A stretch of DNA of 64,000 bases from contig SMSO01000007.1 of NCBI GenBank assembly GCA_004764695.1, positions 17,501 to 81,500 on the forward strand, given 5' to 3'. Position numbers and translations under genes: made by a program. The notes under the pieces were generated by a model. That model was not told the origin of the DNA. It made no database searches and saw nothing but the letters and a program-made list of their open reading frames with translations. Of this stretch, positions 38,265 to 50,581 are shown piece by piece (the first letter of the stretch is position 1; each line of letters begins with the position of its first letter). The DNA is from Schizochytrium sp. TIO01. Lineage: Eukaryota > Sar > Bigyra > Thraustochytrida > Thraustochytriidae.

Positions 38265-39749
38265 CTACGATTGTGTATCAGTATTTGTCAATTTAGGTTC
38301 TGCAACGAGGTATCGGAGCAGCAGAGCGACGTTGTGTACGCTGAGGCTATTGCCTAACAAGGCATATCGTTGTCGTAAACTTGACTCCGGGTGAAAGGCA
38401 AAGTCTTCAGGAAAGCCAAGCAATCTGGCAATTTCATGAGGCATAAAATAGCGAAGCTTTAGGGACTCCAAGGTAGGGCAGCCACCTCGTTCCTCAACCA
38501 CTTGTTTCCAATTAGGCTTGTTGGGTTCCGCAGCTTCGATGATAGCATTGCGTTCTGTAAAGAATTTTTCGTAGACTTGTTGGATTTCTTGAGCAGACAA
38601 GTCGTTGCAGATGACTGACCCTGCACCGCCATGAAAATAGGCATATGATTTGGTAAAGCAGCTAGAGCGCAGACTAGAGGGTGTAATAACGTCAAAATAA
38701 TTTCCGGCTTTCCACAGAACAACAGGGTCGATGCCAAATGTAGCGCGGTCTTCGTCACTCATGTTGTGTTCAAGGAAGTCACGAACTGGGCAAAGAGCGC
38801 CACTTTCACGCGGTATAATGTTATCTCCTGAAACGCCAGCATCACTGAGAATTGATTTCAGGATCGAACCTTGATCAACCCAGAAGATGTGCTCTTGAGC
38901 GTTGTCTGTTTGCGCTTGGCGACGTTCAGGGTCAGTTTCAGTTTCTTGAATGACCTGATTTGTCCACTGCGGAATCGCAAAAGAGGAATTTCTCTTGGCC
39001 AGGACAAATAAACGTGGACGTGAGTTTGGGATACCCAACATGTGAGGCGACAACACAATGGCTTGCCAGGTGAACCCTCGAGCGTCAAACATTGCGGTAA
39101 GCTTTTCAAAAGACTCTGAATTCTCGAAGCCAAGAACGTTTTCAAGCAAGAGTAAGCGTGGGAGGAAGTCATCATCGTTTTGCATGCGCTCAATAAGATG
39201 GTGTAGGGACCAGGCGCGACGATCTTCCTGTCCACTACGATCTGGTGCCTGAGAGTGCTTTTTCTGTTTCCTACGTGAGTATGGTTGGCAAGGAGGGGAC
39301 ATGATGAAGAGGTCGGCATGGCAGAGCTCGTCATATTCCACGCCAAGTTCTGGTTTTAAAAACAGAATGTTCCGGCGGCTCACCTTTGGTGATTTCCAAT
39401 AGTGTTCATATGTCGCCTGGGCGTGTTCGCTCATGTCAAATGCTCTGACTACGTTAAATTTATCGTTTGATTCATCTCGGGATTCGGTGATACTTGAATT
39501 CTTTGAGTGAATGCTTTGGCCGTCATCTTGTGTTGCTTCTAATGCGAGTTTGAGGGCTGCGTGGTGGCCTCCAATACCACTGTAGAACTCCACCACTCGC
39601 ATCTCCTGCCGCAAAGTGTCCAAAGCTGCTCTCAAACTTTCCCGACTTTGCGAGACTTCTTGGTGAGAAGAAGACTTCAAACTTCCCTTGATGGTGCGCA
39701 CAGAGCCACCGCTCACCGAGTGCGGGCTGGGAGGCGCTTTTGCTGACAA
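38265..39749 (-). CDS. Dnmt2/TRDMT1-type tRNA (cytosine-5) methyltransferase
   Basis: Single-exon frame of 494 aa. It methylates cytosine-38 of tRNA anticodon loops using SAM (family knowledge). Motifs in order: VVEFYSGIGG (motif I, 52-61), FDMSEHAQATYEHYW (motif II region), ADLFIMSPPCQPYSR (motif IV, catalytic C154), LLLLENVLGFENS (motif VI, ENV 203-205), SRPRLFVLAKR (motif VIII), CFTKSYAYFHGGAGSVI (a Dnmt2 signature-like block), LLGFPEDFAFH and LLGNSLSVHNVALLLRYL (motifs IX-X). The PPCQPYSR and CFTKSY blocks argue for Dnmt2 over a DNA methyltransferase. The first 49 residues are Ser-rich and lie before the core; RQEMRVVEFY offers a later Met at residue 50 that matches the usual Dnmt2 N-terminus. 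A Ser-rich insert near 76-96 is unusual. Confidence 0.88.
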   Translation of the reverse strand: MSAKAPPSPHSVSGGSVRTIKGSLKSSSHQEVSQSRESLRAALDTLRQEMRVVEFYSGIGGHHAALKLALEATQDDGQSIHSKNSSITESRDESNDKFNVVRAFDMSEHAQATYEHYWKSPKVSRRNILFLKPELGVEYDELCHADLFIMSPPCQPYSRRKQKKHSQAPDRSGQEDRRAWSLHHLIERMQNDDDFLPRLLLLENVLGFENSESFEKLTAMFDARGFTWQAIVLSPHMLGIPNSRPRLFVLAKRNSSFAIPQWTNQVIQETETDPERRQAQTDNAQEHIFWVDQGSILKSILSDAGVSGDNIIPRESGALCPVRDFLEHNMSDEDRATFGIDPVVLWKAGNYFDVITPSSLRSSCFTKSYAYFHGGAGSVICNDLSAQEIQQVYEKFFTERNAIIEAAEPNKPNWKQVVEERGGCPTLESLKLRYFMPHEIARLLGFPEDFAFHPESSLRQRYALLGNSLSVHNVALLLRYLVAEPKLTNTDTQS

Positions 39750-40872
39750 TGTCTTACTCCTAAGTCAAGACCATCCACTCACCACTTGATCAATCAATAA
39801 TAATAAAAGAAAATAAGAAAAGACCTCAGTTATCAGGCCTATAATAGGCCATGTACCTATTTCTACTATTAATAATGCTTCCCATATATAGGAGGATTGA
39901 TGGAAGGTAGATAGTTTATTAGTGACATTATGTGTTACTAGCTGTCATAAAGAAACAACCTGAGCTTTGTTACAACAAAAAGAGCGGAAGAAACACCAAG
40001 AGGAAACCGCCGTTTAATCTTCATGCCGGGATTTATCCCCAACAGACTCCAAGTTTCCTTTGCTACTGATGTAAAGATGGATGCTTCAGTAAATTTTGCA
40101 GTCTTCAGTTAAAACTCCCTAGCACCTGCTATGTTATGGAGGTCTAGATAGCAGCACCGTTTGGGTATGGTATTGGAGATAGAACTATCTACGTATCTGG
40201 CGAAGTACCAAATGCCTACGATCAAAATTGTTTTGTATCTAGTAGAGGTAGTGCTACAGTTTCTCACCTTACTCCGATCAGCCCTTTGTGTTGACTTGAG
40301 GGTTGGAAACTCCAGCTAAAACAAAACAATCACTGCTTCTTCTTCTGAACAGATAAACAAAGATCTTGAATGAAGTATCTCGGCTGAGATGCGCTGAAGG
40401 TGAAAAACAACATATTTGTGCATTCATTTGAAGAGGATGTGCAGCAGCGCACAAAGGTGACCCACTCGAATTCGAATGTATGTGCTGGGTATTTTTTGCA
40501 AATTTGGATGCGTGATAGGCGAAGTGAAATCTTGAACGAGATTGACGTGCATAATAGCTTTAGCTTATGCAATTAAGAAAACAACACCGACAAGCCTGCC
40601 AACCAAAATTAGGAGGCCTTGGTAGAGACGAAACAGCTGTATGTCACAGCAATGACGAAGAGATGAGCACTTTTGATAAATCAACGGAAAGAGACGCATG
40701 AAAGACAGCGGCGGCGGCGGCGGGGGGAGGAAGGGAGGGAGGCTAGAAACTAAAAAGTGAGGGTTGTCGAAGAGCATCATTTAAGGCAATAGGCTTTGCG
40801 AAGGCAACTCACTTGCCGACAACAAATTTGCCTCAAGGCTTAATAGTGTGCTGTTTGTTGTATGACATTTAA
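39750..40872. other. Intergenic, no gene seen
   Basis: Short shadows only. A GGCGGCGGCGGCGGGGGGAGG-like purine-rich run at about 40710-40742 is the only marked feature. The left part should carry the Dnmt2 promoter. Confidence 0.5.
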
Positions 40873-42099
40873 CTACCTGAAAGGAGCCTCAAAGGCAGGA
40901 TTGACACTATTATGTCTGGAGATAAAAGAATTGTGGATAAAGTTCATTCCGAGATCGGCAGAAGTTGATGAGTTCGGCTGTGCAAATGCGGTCTTTGAAA
41001 AAGATATAAGCATTTGTGCGTCCTGATACGGGGCCTGCGTGTTGTTGTTGGTATTTCCAGTTGCTGCAGCACCATTCACAGATAAAGATGATACGCCATG
41101 GCTGGGGGCAGAGGAGGGTGCGGGGTTTATTGTGCTGACTGGACCTCCAGAACTCTTTCGCTTTTTCTTGTTGCGGCCAACGGGGTTTTCGCGGCGTGCG
41201 ACAATGCTATCACGGACTTCGGTGCTGTCTGGATCTAAACGACCAAGTACTTCTGAACAGCTGTTTACGTAAGTATAAAAGCGAGAGGTGGAAGGATGGC
41301 GCGTCTTGCTGCCCTCCGCGAGAGAGGAGACTGCGGTCTGGACATCAGGTGCAGAGATACTGAGATGCTTGCTAGCAGCGATGCGCTGTTTTTTCTGAGA
41401 GCACACATCAAGAACGATTTCTTGAGCGGCTTCATTGACAATTGTTTGCACAAGGTTCACAGTATCAGGGTCAAGAGTTGCGACATCTATGCCATGGGCT
41501 TCAAGCATTTCAAGAATGTCATCATAATGTAAAAGGGCCACACCTTTACGTTGCAGAGGCATATTAGAGAGCCTGGATCGGAGGCTGGCAAGTGCAGCTT
41601 CTCGAGCCTCCTCGGCACTCTCATCAGTGATCGACGAGGCCACCTCTGAGCGCCCCCCTTGAGATGCTGAGTTGCTATATTGCTCTTCATGAGAGGCTTG
41701 TACCTCTGAAAGTGGCCGCTTGCTTGCTCCGCGAGCAACGCTCCTTCCAGATCTAGATTCCACTTTGAGAGCTTCTCCATGGGCCTGAACACGTGACTTG
41801 CCCGAGCGATGGGAGACGTTGATTCCTCCCAAAGGCGAGTGATCATCATGTTTGAGTCCGCCAGTGTTAGCCAGGGCACCAAGGTTGCGCCATTTGGAGC
41901 TGCCACCTTTGGATTGAATTACCTGTTGAAACATCTCTTCACCCTTTGGTGTGAAGTGTAGTAATGTGCTTGGGCCTTCTGTACCAGTGATCTGACGGCT
42001 GTGGCCATCGTTTTTTTCAAGATCGTTATGCGAGCCCATGTTGGGGCCTGAGTGTGCAACGTCAGAGGCAGTGGGTGAGCCAAGGAACCGACGGCCCAT
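40873..42099 (-). CDS. Histone-fold protein, TAF9-like
   Basis: Single-exon frame of 408 aa. Residues 1-170 and 300-408 are disordered (Ser, Asn, Gly rich, with a basic RNKKKRKSS patch at 309-317 that could be a nuclear localisation signal). Residues about 190-262 fit a histone fold: YDDILEMLEAHG (helix 1), DPDTVNLVQTIVNEAAQEIVLDV (helix 2), a linker with KKQRIAASKH, and SAPDVQTAVSSLAE (helix 3). The short helix 1 followed by a xxxD-type loop recalls TAF9 of TFIID and SAGA, which pairs with TAF6; TAF12 or another TAF is possible. Start chosen at ATG 42099. The TAF9 C-terminal signature is not obvious, so the specific call is weak while the fold is fairly safe. Confidence 0.55.
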   Translation of the reverse strand: MGRRFLGSPTASDVAHSGPNMGSHNDLEKNDGHSRQITGTEGPSTLLHFTPKGEEMFQQVIQSKGGSSKWRNLGALANTGGLKHDDHSPLGGINVSHRSGKSRVQAHGEALKVESRSGRSVARGASKRPLSEVQASHEEQYSNSASQGGRSEVASSITDESAEEAREAALASLRSRLSNMPLQRKGVALLHYDDILEMLEAHGIDVATLDPDTVNLVQTIVNEAAQEIVLDVCSQKKQRIAASKHLSISAPDVQTAVSSLAEGSKTRHPSTSRFYTYVNSCSEVLGRLDPDSTEVRDSIVARRENPVGRNKKKRKSSGGPVSTINPAPSSAPSHGVSSLSVNGAAATGNTNNNTQAPYQDAQMLISFSKTAFAQPNSSTSADLGMNFIHNSFISRHNSVNPAFEAPFR

Positions 42100-42618
42100 T
42101 GAAAGTTATACAAAGGTCGGTGTGTGTATATGTGCGTGCACGCGTAAGCAAAAGCTTATTCGACCTCCTCTTCGTTGGGTTGGTTTCTATAGGTATTTCG
42201 ATGTGAGTATGGGTTTTTGTTGGAGTTTATCCAACAGGATCCTTTCCTTCGTAACCTGAGTAATTAAACAGAATCGACTTATTCTGTTTCTCGACTAAAA
42301 TCAACCGAAGCCACTTTGATAGAGGAGAAAGTCACGTCCCGGGGGCTTTTGATGGGTATTCTATGCTAGGTCTAAGACTGCCACAATTCCTGTGTGTGTT
42401 GTGAGCGTTGTCAAGAGAGCACGCGTCGGTCCCAAAAGAGAGGTCTCGGATTTCTAGCAACCGTCGTCAACAACAACTCCAGTAAGCTGTCCCTACAGAT
42501 TGTTTGTGATGATTGGCAGCAGTTCTGGGAGGTCTTTTCCCCCTTCGTTTTCTCCAGCGTATCCAAAGAGCTATTTGATTCTTAGCAGCTTCAATTGATC
42601 AGTTAGCTCTCCTCCACA

Positions 42619-42665
42619 ATGACACAGTCGATCGAAATGCAACCGCAATCGTCGTCGAAAGCCAG
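42619..42665 (+). CDS. Candidate first coding exon of an unresolved spliced gene
   Basis: ATG at 42619 (context TCCACAATGAC) opens a 15-codon exon, MTQSIEMQPQSSSKA, ending AG with a good GTATGT donor at 42666 (phase 2). It lies 520 nt from the divergent TAF9-like gene start. Downstream exons would have to lie in the microsatellite-rich region and I could not join them. It may be fortuitous. Confidence 0.25.
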
Positions 42666-44828
42666 GTATGTATGACCCGAGAAAGCTCTAGCGACCTAAA
42701 GCGATCTTTGCCAGCCACAGGGATGAAAGCAGCGGTAGCGGTGAGATTGTGACGGCAGTGGAATCCAAGTGCTCAACCAGAGAGCACAGGGCACTCACTC
42801 AAAAAGACAGCAAAAGGCGACAGATGCTGTGAAGGAAGGCTCGGCCTCGTTCTTGCCAGCCTCTCGTGAGCCGCTCCAAAGGGCAGGGGAGACTCACAGA
42901 TCACTGGCTCGTTCTCACCGTCTTGGCGGGCTGAGCTGAGGCGGAGTGCCTTGGATTGCAGCCGCAGAAGAGTACGGAAGGTTGGAGGGATGGATGCAGC
43001 GAGGGAGCGACGGAGCGATGTATTGTATATATGGATGAACCTCCAAAGCAGCGGACCGCCCTTGTGACGAGACGTGGAAGGGAGGGATCACCTGTTGGAA
43101 AGACGGTGTGCCTCCTCAGTGGTGAAAGAGCTCTACCGATGGCGGGGCGTCGGCGGCGATTGCTGCTGCGTCGGCGGTCGAAGGAAGCGTGAATGAACCG
43201 AGGCAGCGATTGATCGATTAATCTCATTGATGCGCAAAAACTTTTTTTTTTTTCCATAAAAAAAAGGAAAAGAAAGCATTTTACAGCGAGAAAGAAAGTT
43301 TTACAATAAAAATAATAATTAAATAAAGAATCTCTACTTCTTTAGTTTCATCTTAAAAATATTAAAAAAGACGGAAAGAAGAATTCTAACTATGACGTAA
43401 AAAGAAAACTAACTACTGCTACTACTAAACAACTGGGAATCACTCCTTCTCTTTAAACAAAAAGAAAAAAAAAAAAGAAAAAAACTAAACAAGGATAACA
43501 ACTTTTCTCCTTAAAAGCAAAAGATCATAAGCACATTGAATATCGCATAGTAAGAATGAATGCTCAGACATTCGCTCGTTTCGTTACGCCTAGATTTGAC
43601 ATAAGAAGCTGCGATTGATCAATTTGTTGCTCAATAAATTGGCGTTGCTCCTGTTGTACCATACACGAATCGAAGTGGATGTTCAAGTCCACAATACTTT
43701 ATTAAATCTGTCGCCGCAATGTTCCTGACCTATTGAATCGCCAACAAGGTCCACGACATCTTATCCATCGACGATTCTTCGTTCATTTCCCTCTTCATTC
43801 ATTCTCTGTGGAAAAGCAAATCTTACTTTATTCTGTTGCAACATTGGCCCAAAATGTATGCGAAGGCTGCGACGATATTCCCAGAAGAAGGCAGTCTAAG
43901 TTGATGGATACAATCGCTTCCTCGACCAAGCGAGCAAAGAAACAATCACGCCAAAGCATTGCAGGCAGGCAGGCAGGCTTGAAGAAACAAGGCCGCTTCA
44001 GGGTTTTTCAGAATCGTTTGTTGGTTTGCTTCTTTCTCCTTTTCAGTTATCGTTCATTTCACCCATTTCCACAATTTAGAGATAGTTTCTTCTACAGAGT
44101 TCGACTTAAATAGGCTATCTTAGCATATCATGTTGTCAAAGGTAAAGGAATGAATGAACAAACTTCTAACTAACTATAAAAGCTAAGCTAAGCAAAGAAA
44201 GAAAGAATGAAAGAAAGAAAGAAAGCCTCTCTACGATCTTGCGCACAGAGAAAGAGAGAAGGCGAAGTAGTTTTGCCGGGATAGCCATAGACTATATTAT
44301 GCCATATGTCGGACAAATCGGAGAATGTTGTTGTAGATCTACAATATGGGTCTTCTGCCGATAGTAAGTACATATACATATATATACATACATATATATG
44401 GTGGAACAAATTAAGCCAAGCTAGCTCGCGCCTATAGGGCTAGGTTTCTGCCTATCTAGGTGCTAGGAGGATGTTTATTTTGAATTTCTTTGAAGGGTTC
44501 GAGATGATGCATGATACAACGAAGTGCATTTCGAAGAAGAGAAACGGTGTATAATACTTTCAAAGCTGTCGCGGAGCGTGCGAAAGAAACGGAGCCGAGA
44601 GATGAGCAGCGGCTCGCGTCCTGCTCATCGAGTTCCTCAGAGCTGTCCCCATCTTCGGAGAGAAGGGGGGCGAAGAGGCAGGCGATGACAGCTACTAACT
44701 AATCTACATGCTCGTTTTGTCATTCCATTCAATGGTCGAAATGGCCAATGAACGACTTTTTCACAGTAATAAATAAGCGTTGTTCGTGAGTTGAGATGAG
44801 TTATTTAATTAATTAAATAATTAATTGT

Positions 44829-44853
44829 TCTTTCTTTCTTTCTTTCTTTCTTT
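44829..44853. repeat. Microsatellite (CTTT)n
   Basis: Perfect CTTT tract of 25 nt, just after a TTAATTAATTAAATAATTAA palindromic AT stretch. Confidence 0.9.
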
Positions 44854-45852
44854 GCATCATTTATTCGTTTTCTGCGATTGAAAGCAAACAAAGCAGAACA
44901 AACAAACACTCTTTCTTTTCTTTTGCACTGGTGGGTAGTCGTTTCTATCTAAATAAAGTTTTAAAGTGAGGAGTTTAATAGTAAAATCTTGCTGTTAAGG
45001 AGGCTAGGGTTTTATTATTTTAATTTTAGTTTTTTTCTTTCTCTTGCTTTTCGGCACAAACAAACACGAAATTCAAAATTTTTCCACGTTTGAACCAAGG
45101 CCCAACTGCCCTGTTCGAGTCTGTAATTATTCGCACATGAGATTGGACATATTTTCCACATGTAACTTTACACACCTGACACCATGTAATCACGCGCCTC
45201 GCAGTAAAGATCCCCCCCTGCTCGGTGACACCAGCTTGGAACATGGAGGACATTCGAGGCTCTGCTCCATACTACCGTACCTATTGTGAAAGGTCCCCCC
45301 CAGCCGCGGCACGAGAGAACACCCGCGAGAACGGGGCTCGCGTTCCCGTTCTTTGGCGAGAGAACGCCCTCCGCTGCTCCTTTCTCTGAAAGGAAAAGGG
45401 AAAAGCAGAGCAAAGCAGAGCAAAGCAGAGCAAGCAAAGCGAAGAAGAAGGGAACCTCCAAACCTTGAAACGTGCCGCTCTCTCTTCTTATCTCAGCCCC
45501 AAAGCGAGGAGTAGCTCGAGGACGCTGTCATTCCGCCAAAGCCTGCCAAGCAAGAGGCCTGCCTGAGGGCCTTTCCGTCGTATGGCATGCATTGGTGTTG
45601 TGGCAGAAGGCCATGAAACCGTTCGCAGATAGGAAACAAACAAACAAACAGACAAACAGACAAATCAACCATAAATCAATATTTATTTTATCAGCGTCGA
45701 TTTTGTTCTCATCCATTTCATTTTGCTGTAAATGGTTCTTTGCTGTCTTCACAAAAAGCAGTTTTTCATTACTTTTTAGCAATCATCATTTGTCAAAACA
45801 ATGGTTTTAATTGAAGTTATAATTACTTTGTCCAACTGTAAGTTTCTCTCGT

Positions 45853-45854
<2 letters not shown>

Positions 45855-45883
<29 letters not shown>
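45855..45883. repeat. Microsatellite (AAT)n
   Basis: Uninterrupted AAT trinucleotide tract, about nine copies. Confidence 0.9.
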
Positions 45884-45885
<2 letters not shown>

Positions 45886-47024
45886 GAGGAAAAAGAGAAA
45901 AAAGCGCCTTTCACTTTACCAAAGAATACTTACTAAATCGAGAATATCAGAGCTTGCTTTTAAATCTCCTTAAAGCATGGCATTCTTTCAAGTTCTTTTC
46001 TTAAAAAGAAAAGCAGGAGATCTTGAGAAGAATAAAGAAAGCAAGGCGAAATTCGCCAGCTGGCCAAGGAATCCTCCCTCCGTTTCTTGCCGTGCGTGGC
46101 CTCTCTCCTTCCTCGCTTGCCTGAAAGAGGCCCCGGCTCCTCCAGGATCTGCTTGCGGCGCCGCTTTGCACCAGCGCGGTCCTACGGCATGTGCGCCGCC
46201 ACAGGCTTGCCACGGCCTTTGGCACTCGAGGCGGACTCTCAAGCATAAACTAGACAAAAATAACAAAAATAGCTATTTTTTACTCATTCATTCATTCAAT
46301 TAATTAATTAATTAATTATTTAATTGATTATTCATTCATTCATTCATTTGATTGATGACTTAATTATTTATTTTTCTATTCATGCAAACATACATGCATA
46401 CGTAAATACATCCATGGTGCACAAAGTTTTCTACAAAAGCAAAGACGATGAATAAAACGTGGCGATGAATGAATGAGCGAATGAATGAACACAAATCCTC
46501 CAATAGATCGATCCTCAAAGAAGCATAAGCATAAGCATAAGAAGAAGAAGAAGAAGAAGAAGTAGGAGGGAAAAACCAAGTTCGATCAGTTTATTGCTTC
46601 GGAACATGGTTTAGTTTCGACTCTATGCAGTAAGTAGTAAGTAGTAGTAAGCGGCTTCCATGGTTTGCTACTTCGTTGTTAGAGTTGGTATAATAGAAGG
46701 CATGGCAGGCCTTCTGTTTCCGCTTTCTCTTCCTTTGGCTGTGCAGTGAGGCATCCTCGTTGTGCCCCGAAGCCATGGGTTTGGGTTTGGATGCTTGCAA
46801 TAGCAGCGTGAGAAGCTGGTCTCCATGAACCGCAGGAGAGCCAAACCAAACTAAGGAGACCCTCTCAATAAAAGACGAGCGACCAGTCGAACTGGAAATC
46901 GAAGAAGCGGCATCGATCGGGAAAAAGGAAAGAGTGAGAGAGAAGGTCTCTTAAGTTTGTAAAAAATGTTATAAGTAGAAACATGGTGTGGATTAGAAAA
47001 GTTGAGGCAGCCTAATAACCCCAA

Positions 47025-47075
47025 AGATTGTTGTTTGGGGTTGAGTTTCTGCCAAAGATTTTAATTAAAGTCAAT
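47025..47075 (+). repeat. Dispersed GGCTTGAG-type repeat, diverged copy
   Basis: It reads GATTGTTGTTTGGGGTTGAG, then TTTCTGCC, then AAAGATTTTAATTAAAGTC, close to the first unit at 26471 (GTTGTTTTGGCTTGAG, TTCTTTCC, AAAGACTTTAATTGATTG). Confidence 0.5.
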
Positions 47076-50000
47076 ACCTGTGCACGTAGAGCGTGGGCTA
47101 ATTGATTGATCGAGACACCACCTACCTATGCAGGTACTAGGTACTTTCTGGCCATCTTCAGAAGTTACTACAGATGACAGCTAGCCATAATTTTATTTAT
47201 TTATTTTATTATTTATTTTATTATTTTTTTTTTCCAGAAACCCACAGCGCTCACGATGATGTCAAAATGTTGAAAGGAGATGAAATGCAGAAATCTTGAA
47301 CAAAGCGATGCGTGCACTTCGAAACGAATAATTACTTTAGTGTATGAATGACTCGATTGATACCGTGGAATTCCTTCACTTCACATGCCTAGGTAGGTAG
47401 ATACTCCGCATTATCAATCAATTCTTTTGATGGCCGGCAACCTTCTTCTTCTTCTTGAAAGAGAGGTAGGTACGTACCTATAGATCTCTGCTCGTTTCTG
47501 AAATGATGCCTTTCTTTAAATATATTGCAACACGTACCTATGTGCGAGGTAGTGAGCAGTAGTCACCTATCTATCACAACTCGAACGTCTCATTTTCTCG
47601 ATTCTCATTTCGATTTTTATCAGCTTTGCTCTGCTTTGCTCTGCTCTCCTTCACTTCATAGCATGTTTCTTATCCTTCAGCAATTTATAAACGTTTGTTC
47701 GAGCTACTTTTTAAATTAAAAAGGAAAATGAAAAGTGAAAGAAAAAGAATATAAAACTGTCAAATTCAAATAACACTTTAAATATATAATAGGTTAAAAA
47801 TATAATGTTTGTTTTTCACGTGAAATCTCATCTTCGGGCTCCAGACTGAGAAGAGCGAAGCAAATTGAAGCCGGCCGGGAGAGAGACAAATGAAGAGCGA
47901 AAGAGGACAAAGACCGTCTCGTCTGCCAATCAATCCAATCGAAGATTGCTCTATACGTCACGAACGAGTAAGCAAGTCAAAGCAAAGCCCCTCAAACTTA
48001 GAGAGAAAGAAAGAGAGAGAGCGAGAGAGAGAGAGCAAGGAATTGCGGCACAGAACAAGCAGAACAAATAGAACCCAAGAACTGGTAGAACCAAGAGAAC
48101 CAATAGAACCGGTAGAACCGCAGTATCCAAGCACCAGAGACATACTACTTAAAGTTGAAGTTGCCCGCTACTGCCTTGCAAGTGAGTGCCTGCCGTGACA
48201 GGCAACAATGCCTGTTGCTTGTCGAGCTGAGCAATCAATCGCATCCACCCCCCTCCCCCCCGTCTCCCCTGAGCCTTCACCAGGGTCTTACGAGCTAGAG
48301 GCTACCTTGGCTTGAAGAGACCTACTTCAATCTCTTGTCGAGATGGATGAACAAGTTCCACTTTAAGGGCCTTAAGTTTAGACCTCTTCTGTGAAACCCA
48401 GCAACGTCGAGGCAATGATCAATGATTAAGATAGGGTTCTGTCATCAGTTAAAAATGCAAGAAGAATCGCCTGCGATGATTAATCGCTGCTACATAGCTC
48501 TTTTTCTGGAGGAGGGCAAATTGAACAATCTGTGGTTATAAAGAGATGTTTTGGATCGAAGATCCTGGGAAGGAGAAGGAAACTTATATTGGTTAATGCA
48601 AGCTTTTTTACAAAGTCATCAAAATTGTAATTGACCAGGCAAGGCAAATTGCAGCATGTGACGTTGCATCGAGGCGATATCAAGGGGCACGATAGGAAGA
48701 GGTTGGGACATACGCCTGGATAATAGGAAGAGAATGAACTTGACAAGGATAATAGATGCAATATGAATTTTCGAAGGAAATAAGAAAACCAGAATCATTG
48801 CGATTTTGCTTCTCGAAGGGAAGAGCAACGCGATGGCTCTGGTGACATAGAGTTGTGGGCTTTTCGAATTCTTGGGTTTATAGTATTGTGAGTTAGACGT
48901 CAAGGGAGACCTTGAATGCGGATGTCGTATGTGAAAATGTGAAATATTTTTTACGTTCCTTGTAGATGTTGTGGTCCGGGAGTCAAGTTTTGCACGATTT
49001 GAACCCACCAAAGTATCAACCTGGTAATCTTGTTATTCGAGTTGTGGAGGAGAGAACGAATTGCTGGATAACGCTTAAAATCTGCATACAAATGGTATCC
49101 CCCCAAACACGATAAACACATCAGGTACTTTTTAAATAGAAGGCGAGCTTGTTAGTGAGGGTAACTTCTGTTTGCGCAGATAAAATTAATAGAGATTAGT
49201 TGTGGGCTGCATTTAGAAACGTGAAGAGGCTTCTACACCAAAAAGCCCTGGCTTTAACTTACAGGCAAAATACATTGTAGGCACTCGGTATTTCATATGA
49301 AATTGAGAAAAGGCGATTTACAGAAGTGGAAGACGTTTTCATCTAAAATTTCATCTAGAAGAGAAGGCGATTGCGATCATTGCGACTATTCGACTCTCTC
49401 GGGTCAAATTTGGGGAGTGAATCATCGTTAAAATTATATCAGAAGGGATAAACTTGCCTGAGCAATCGTGAATAACATCAAGGGATGATTTTATTCACTT
49501 CAGGTTCGTACAATGCTGAAAGTGGTGGGCGAAACTCAAAATAACCTGCAACGGGCCAGTCGTTGGATTTAGTGTATGCGGTGCCACCAAGAGAGAAACG
49601 TCATGCGGTCGTACTATTTTTGTTTGTCATCTATCTGGCTCAAGAAAATTAGTGTTACAGATTGCATTTATTGCCGTAGTTTAAAATATAAATTAGAAAC
49701 AACGTGAGTATGGAACTATCTAAGTATACAGATTTATGAGCATCATTCCTGCAAGCCGTTAGTAGATTCGAACTTGCCTGTCGATGAAGTAATCAGTGTT
49801 TTTAGAAAATATCTTTCTAATTTGTCACAAGTTATATCTTGTTCTAGGATCTATCAAATTTACTAGCAGTAGATAGTACCTATATATACCTATATATGTA
49901 TAGTTGTTAGTTCAGATAAAGGCGCTGGGTAGCTTTTGCACATGTGGCCCTTCGATTCGGAGAAATCAACTTGACATCAGCTTTTGTTGTATGCCTGCTC

Positions 50001-50552
50001 CTAACATTTCGTTCAAGTGAAACCCTTAAGTAATCATTGTATTATTGCAGAGAGAAAGGTCCAAGTTGCTTACGCACAACAAAGTAAGATGTAGCCTAAA
50101 TGCTAATTAAGCACATTTTGAGGTTGATTTATTTTCTCCTTTCCGTCAATGAAGTCCCTCCTGTTGAGGGATAAATGTTCGTTTTCGAGGACTACTAAAA
50201 CCAGTTTCTCAGTCTCGGGTGGCCTTTTGACAAGCATTCGTAGCGATTCAAGTTTGCATAATGTGGATTTGCTCAGTAGATCCAAATGCAGTAGGGTTAG
50301 TTTTGCACATGGAAAAAAAGCAATCAGGCACATCATGACATGAACGAATAAGCAAATAAATCAACAAACTAATAAAACATTTGATGAATCGAAGAGTCTC
50401 ATTGATTTGGAGCGAAAATCGTTTAGTAGAGAAAGATGCAGATGGAGATTTTCTAAATGAATAAATACCACCTTGGAAGCAGTTATTCTAGCACCTTCAG
50501 TGGTCTGTGTGCCAACCTACCTACCGTCAGGTAGTGGTGAGTGGGTCTAGCA

Positions 50553-50581
50553 GGTAGGTAGGTAGGTAGGTAGGTAGGTAG
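50553..50581. repeat. Microsatellite (GGTA)n
   Basis: About seven perfect GGTA copies. The same word occurs in short runs at about 33217 and in many intergenic places of the window. Confidence 0.9.

Noticed and set aside
46376-46579. Hydrophobic minus frame in the ATTC/GAA-rich stretch
   Set aside because: Explained by GAA and CATAAG microsatellite runs.
48980-49080. tRNA-like B box (GGGTTCAAATC on the minus strand)
   Set aside because: The arm around it does not pair and no A box or acceptor stem is found upstream.
49760-49800. Second tRNA-like word (AAGTTCGAATC on the minus strand)
   Set aside because: The flanking five bases do not form a T stem and no cloverleaf can be drawn.
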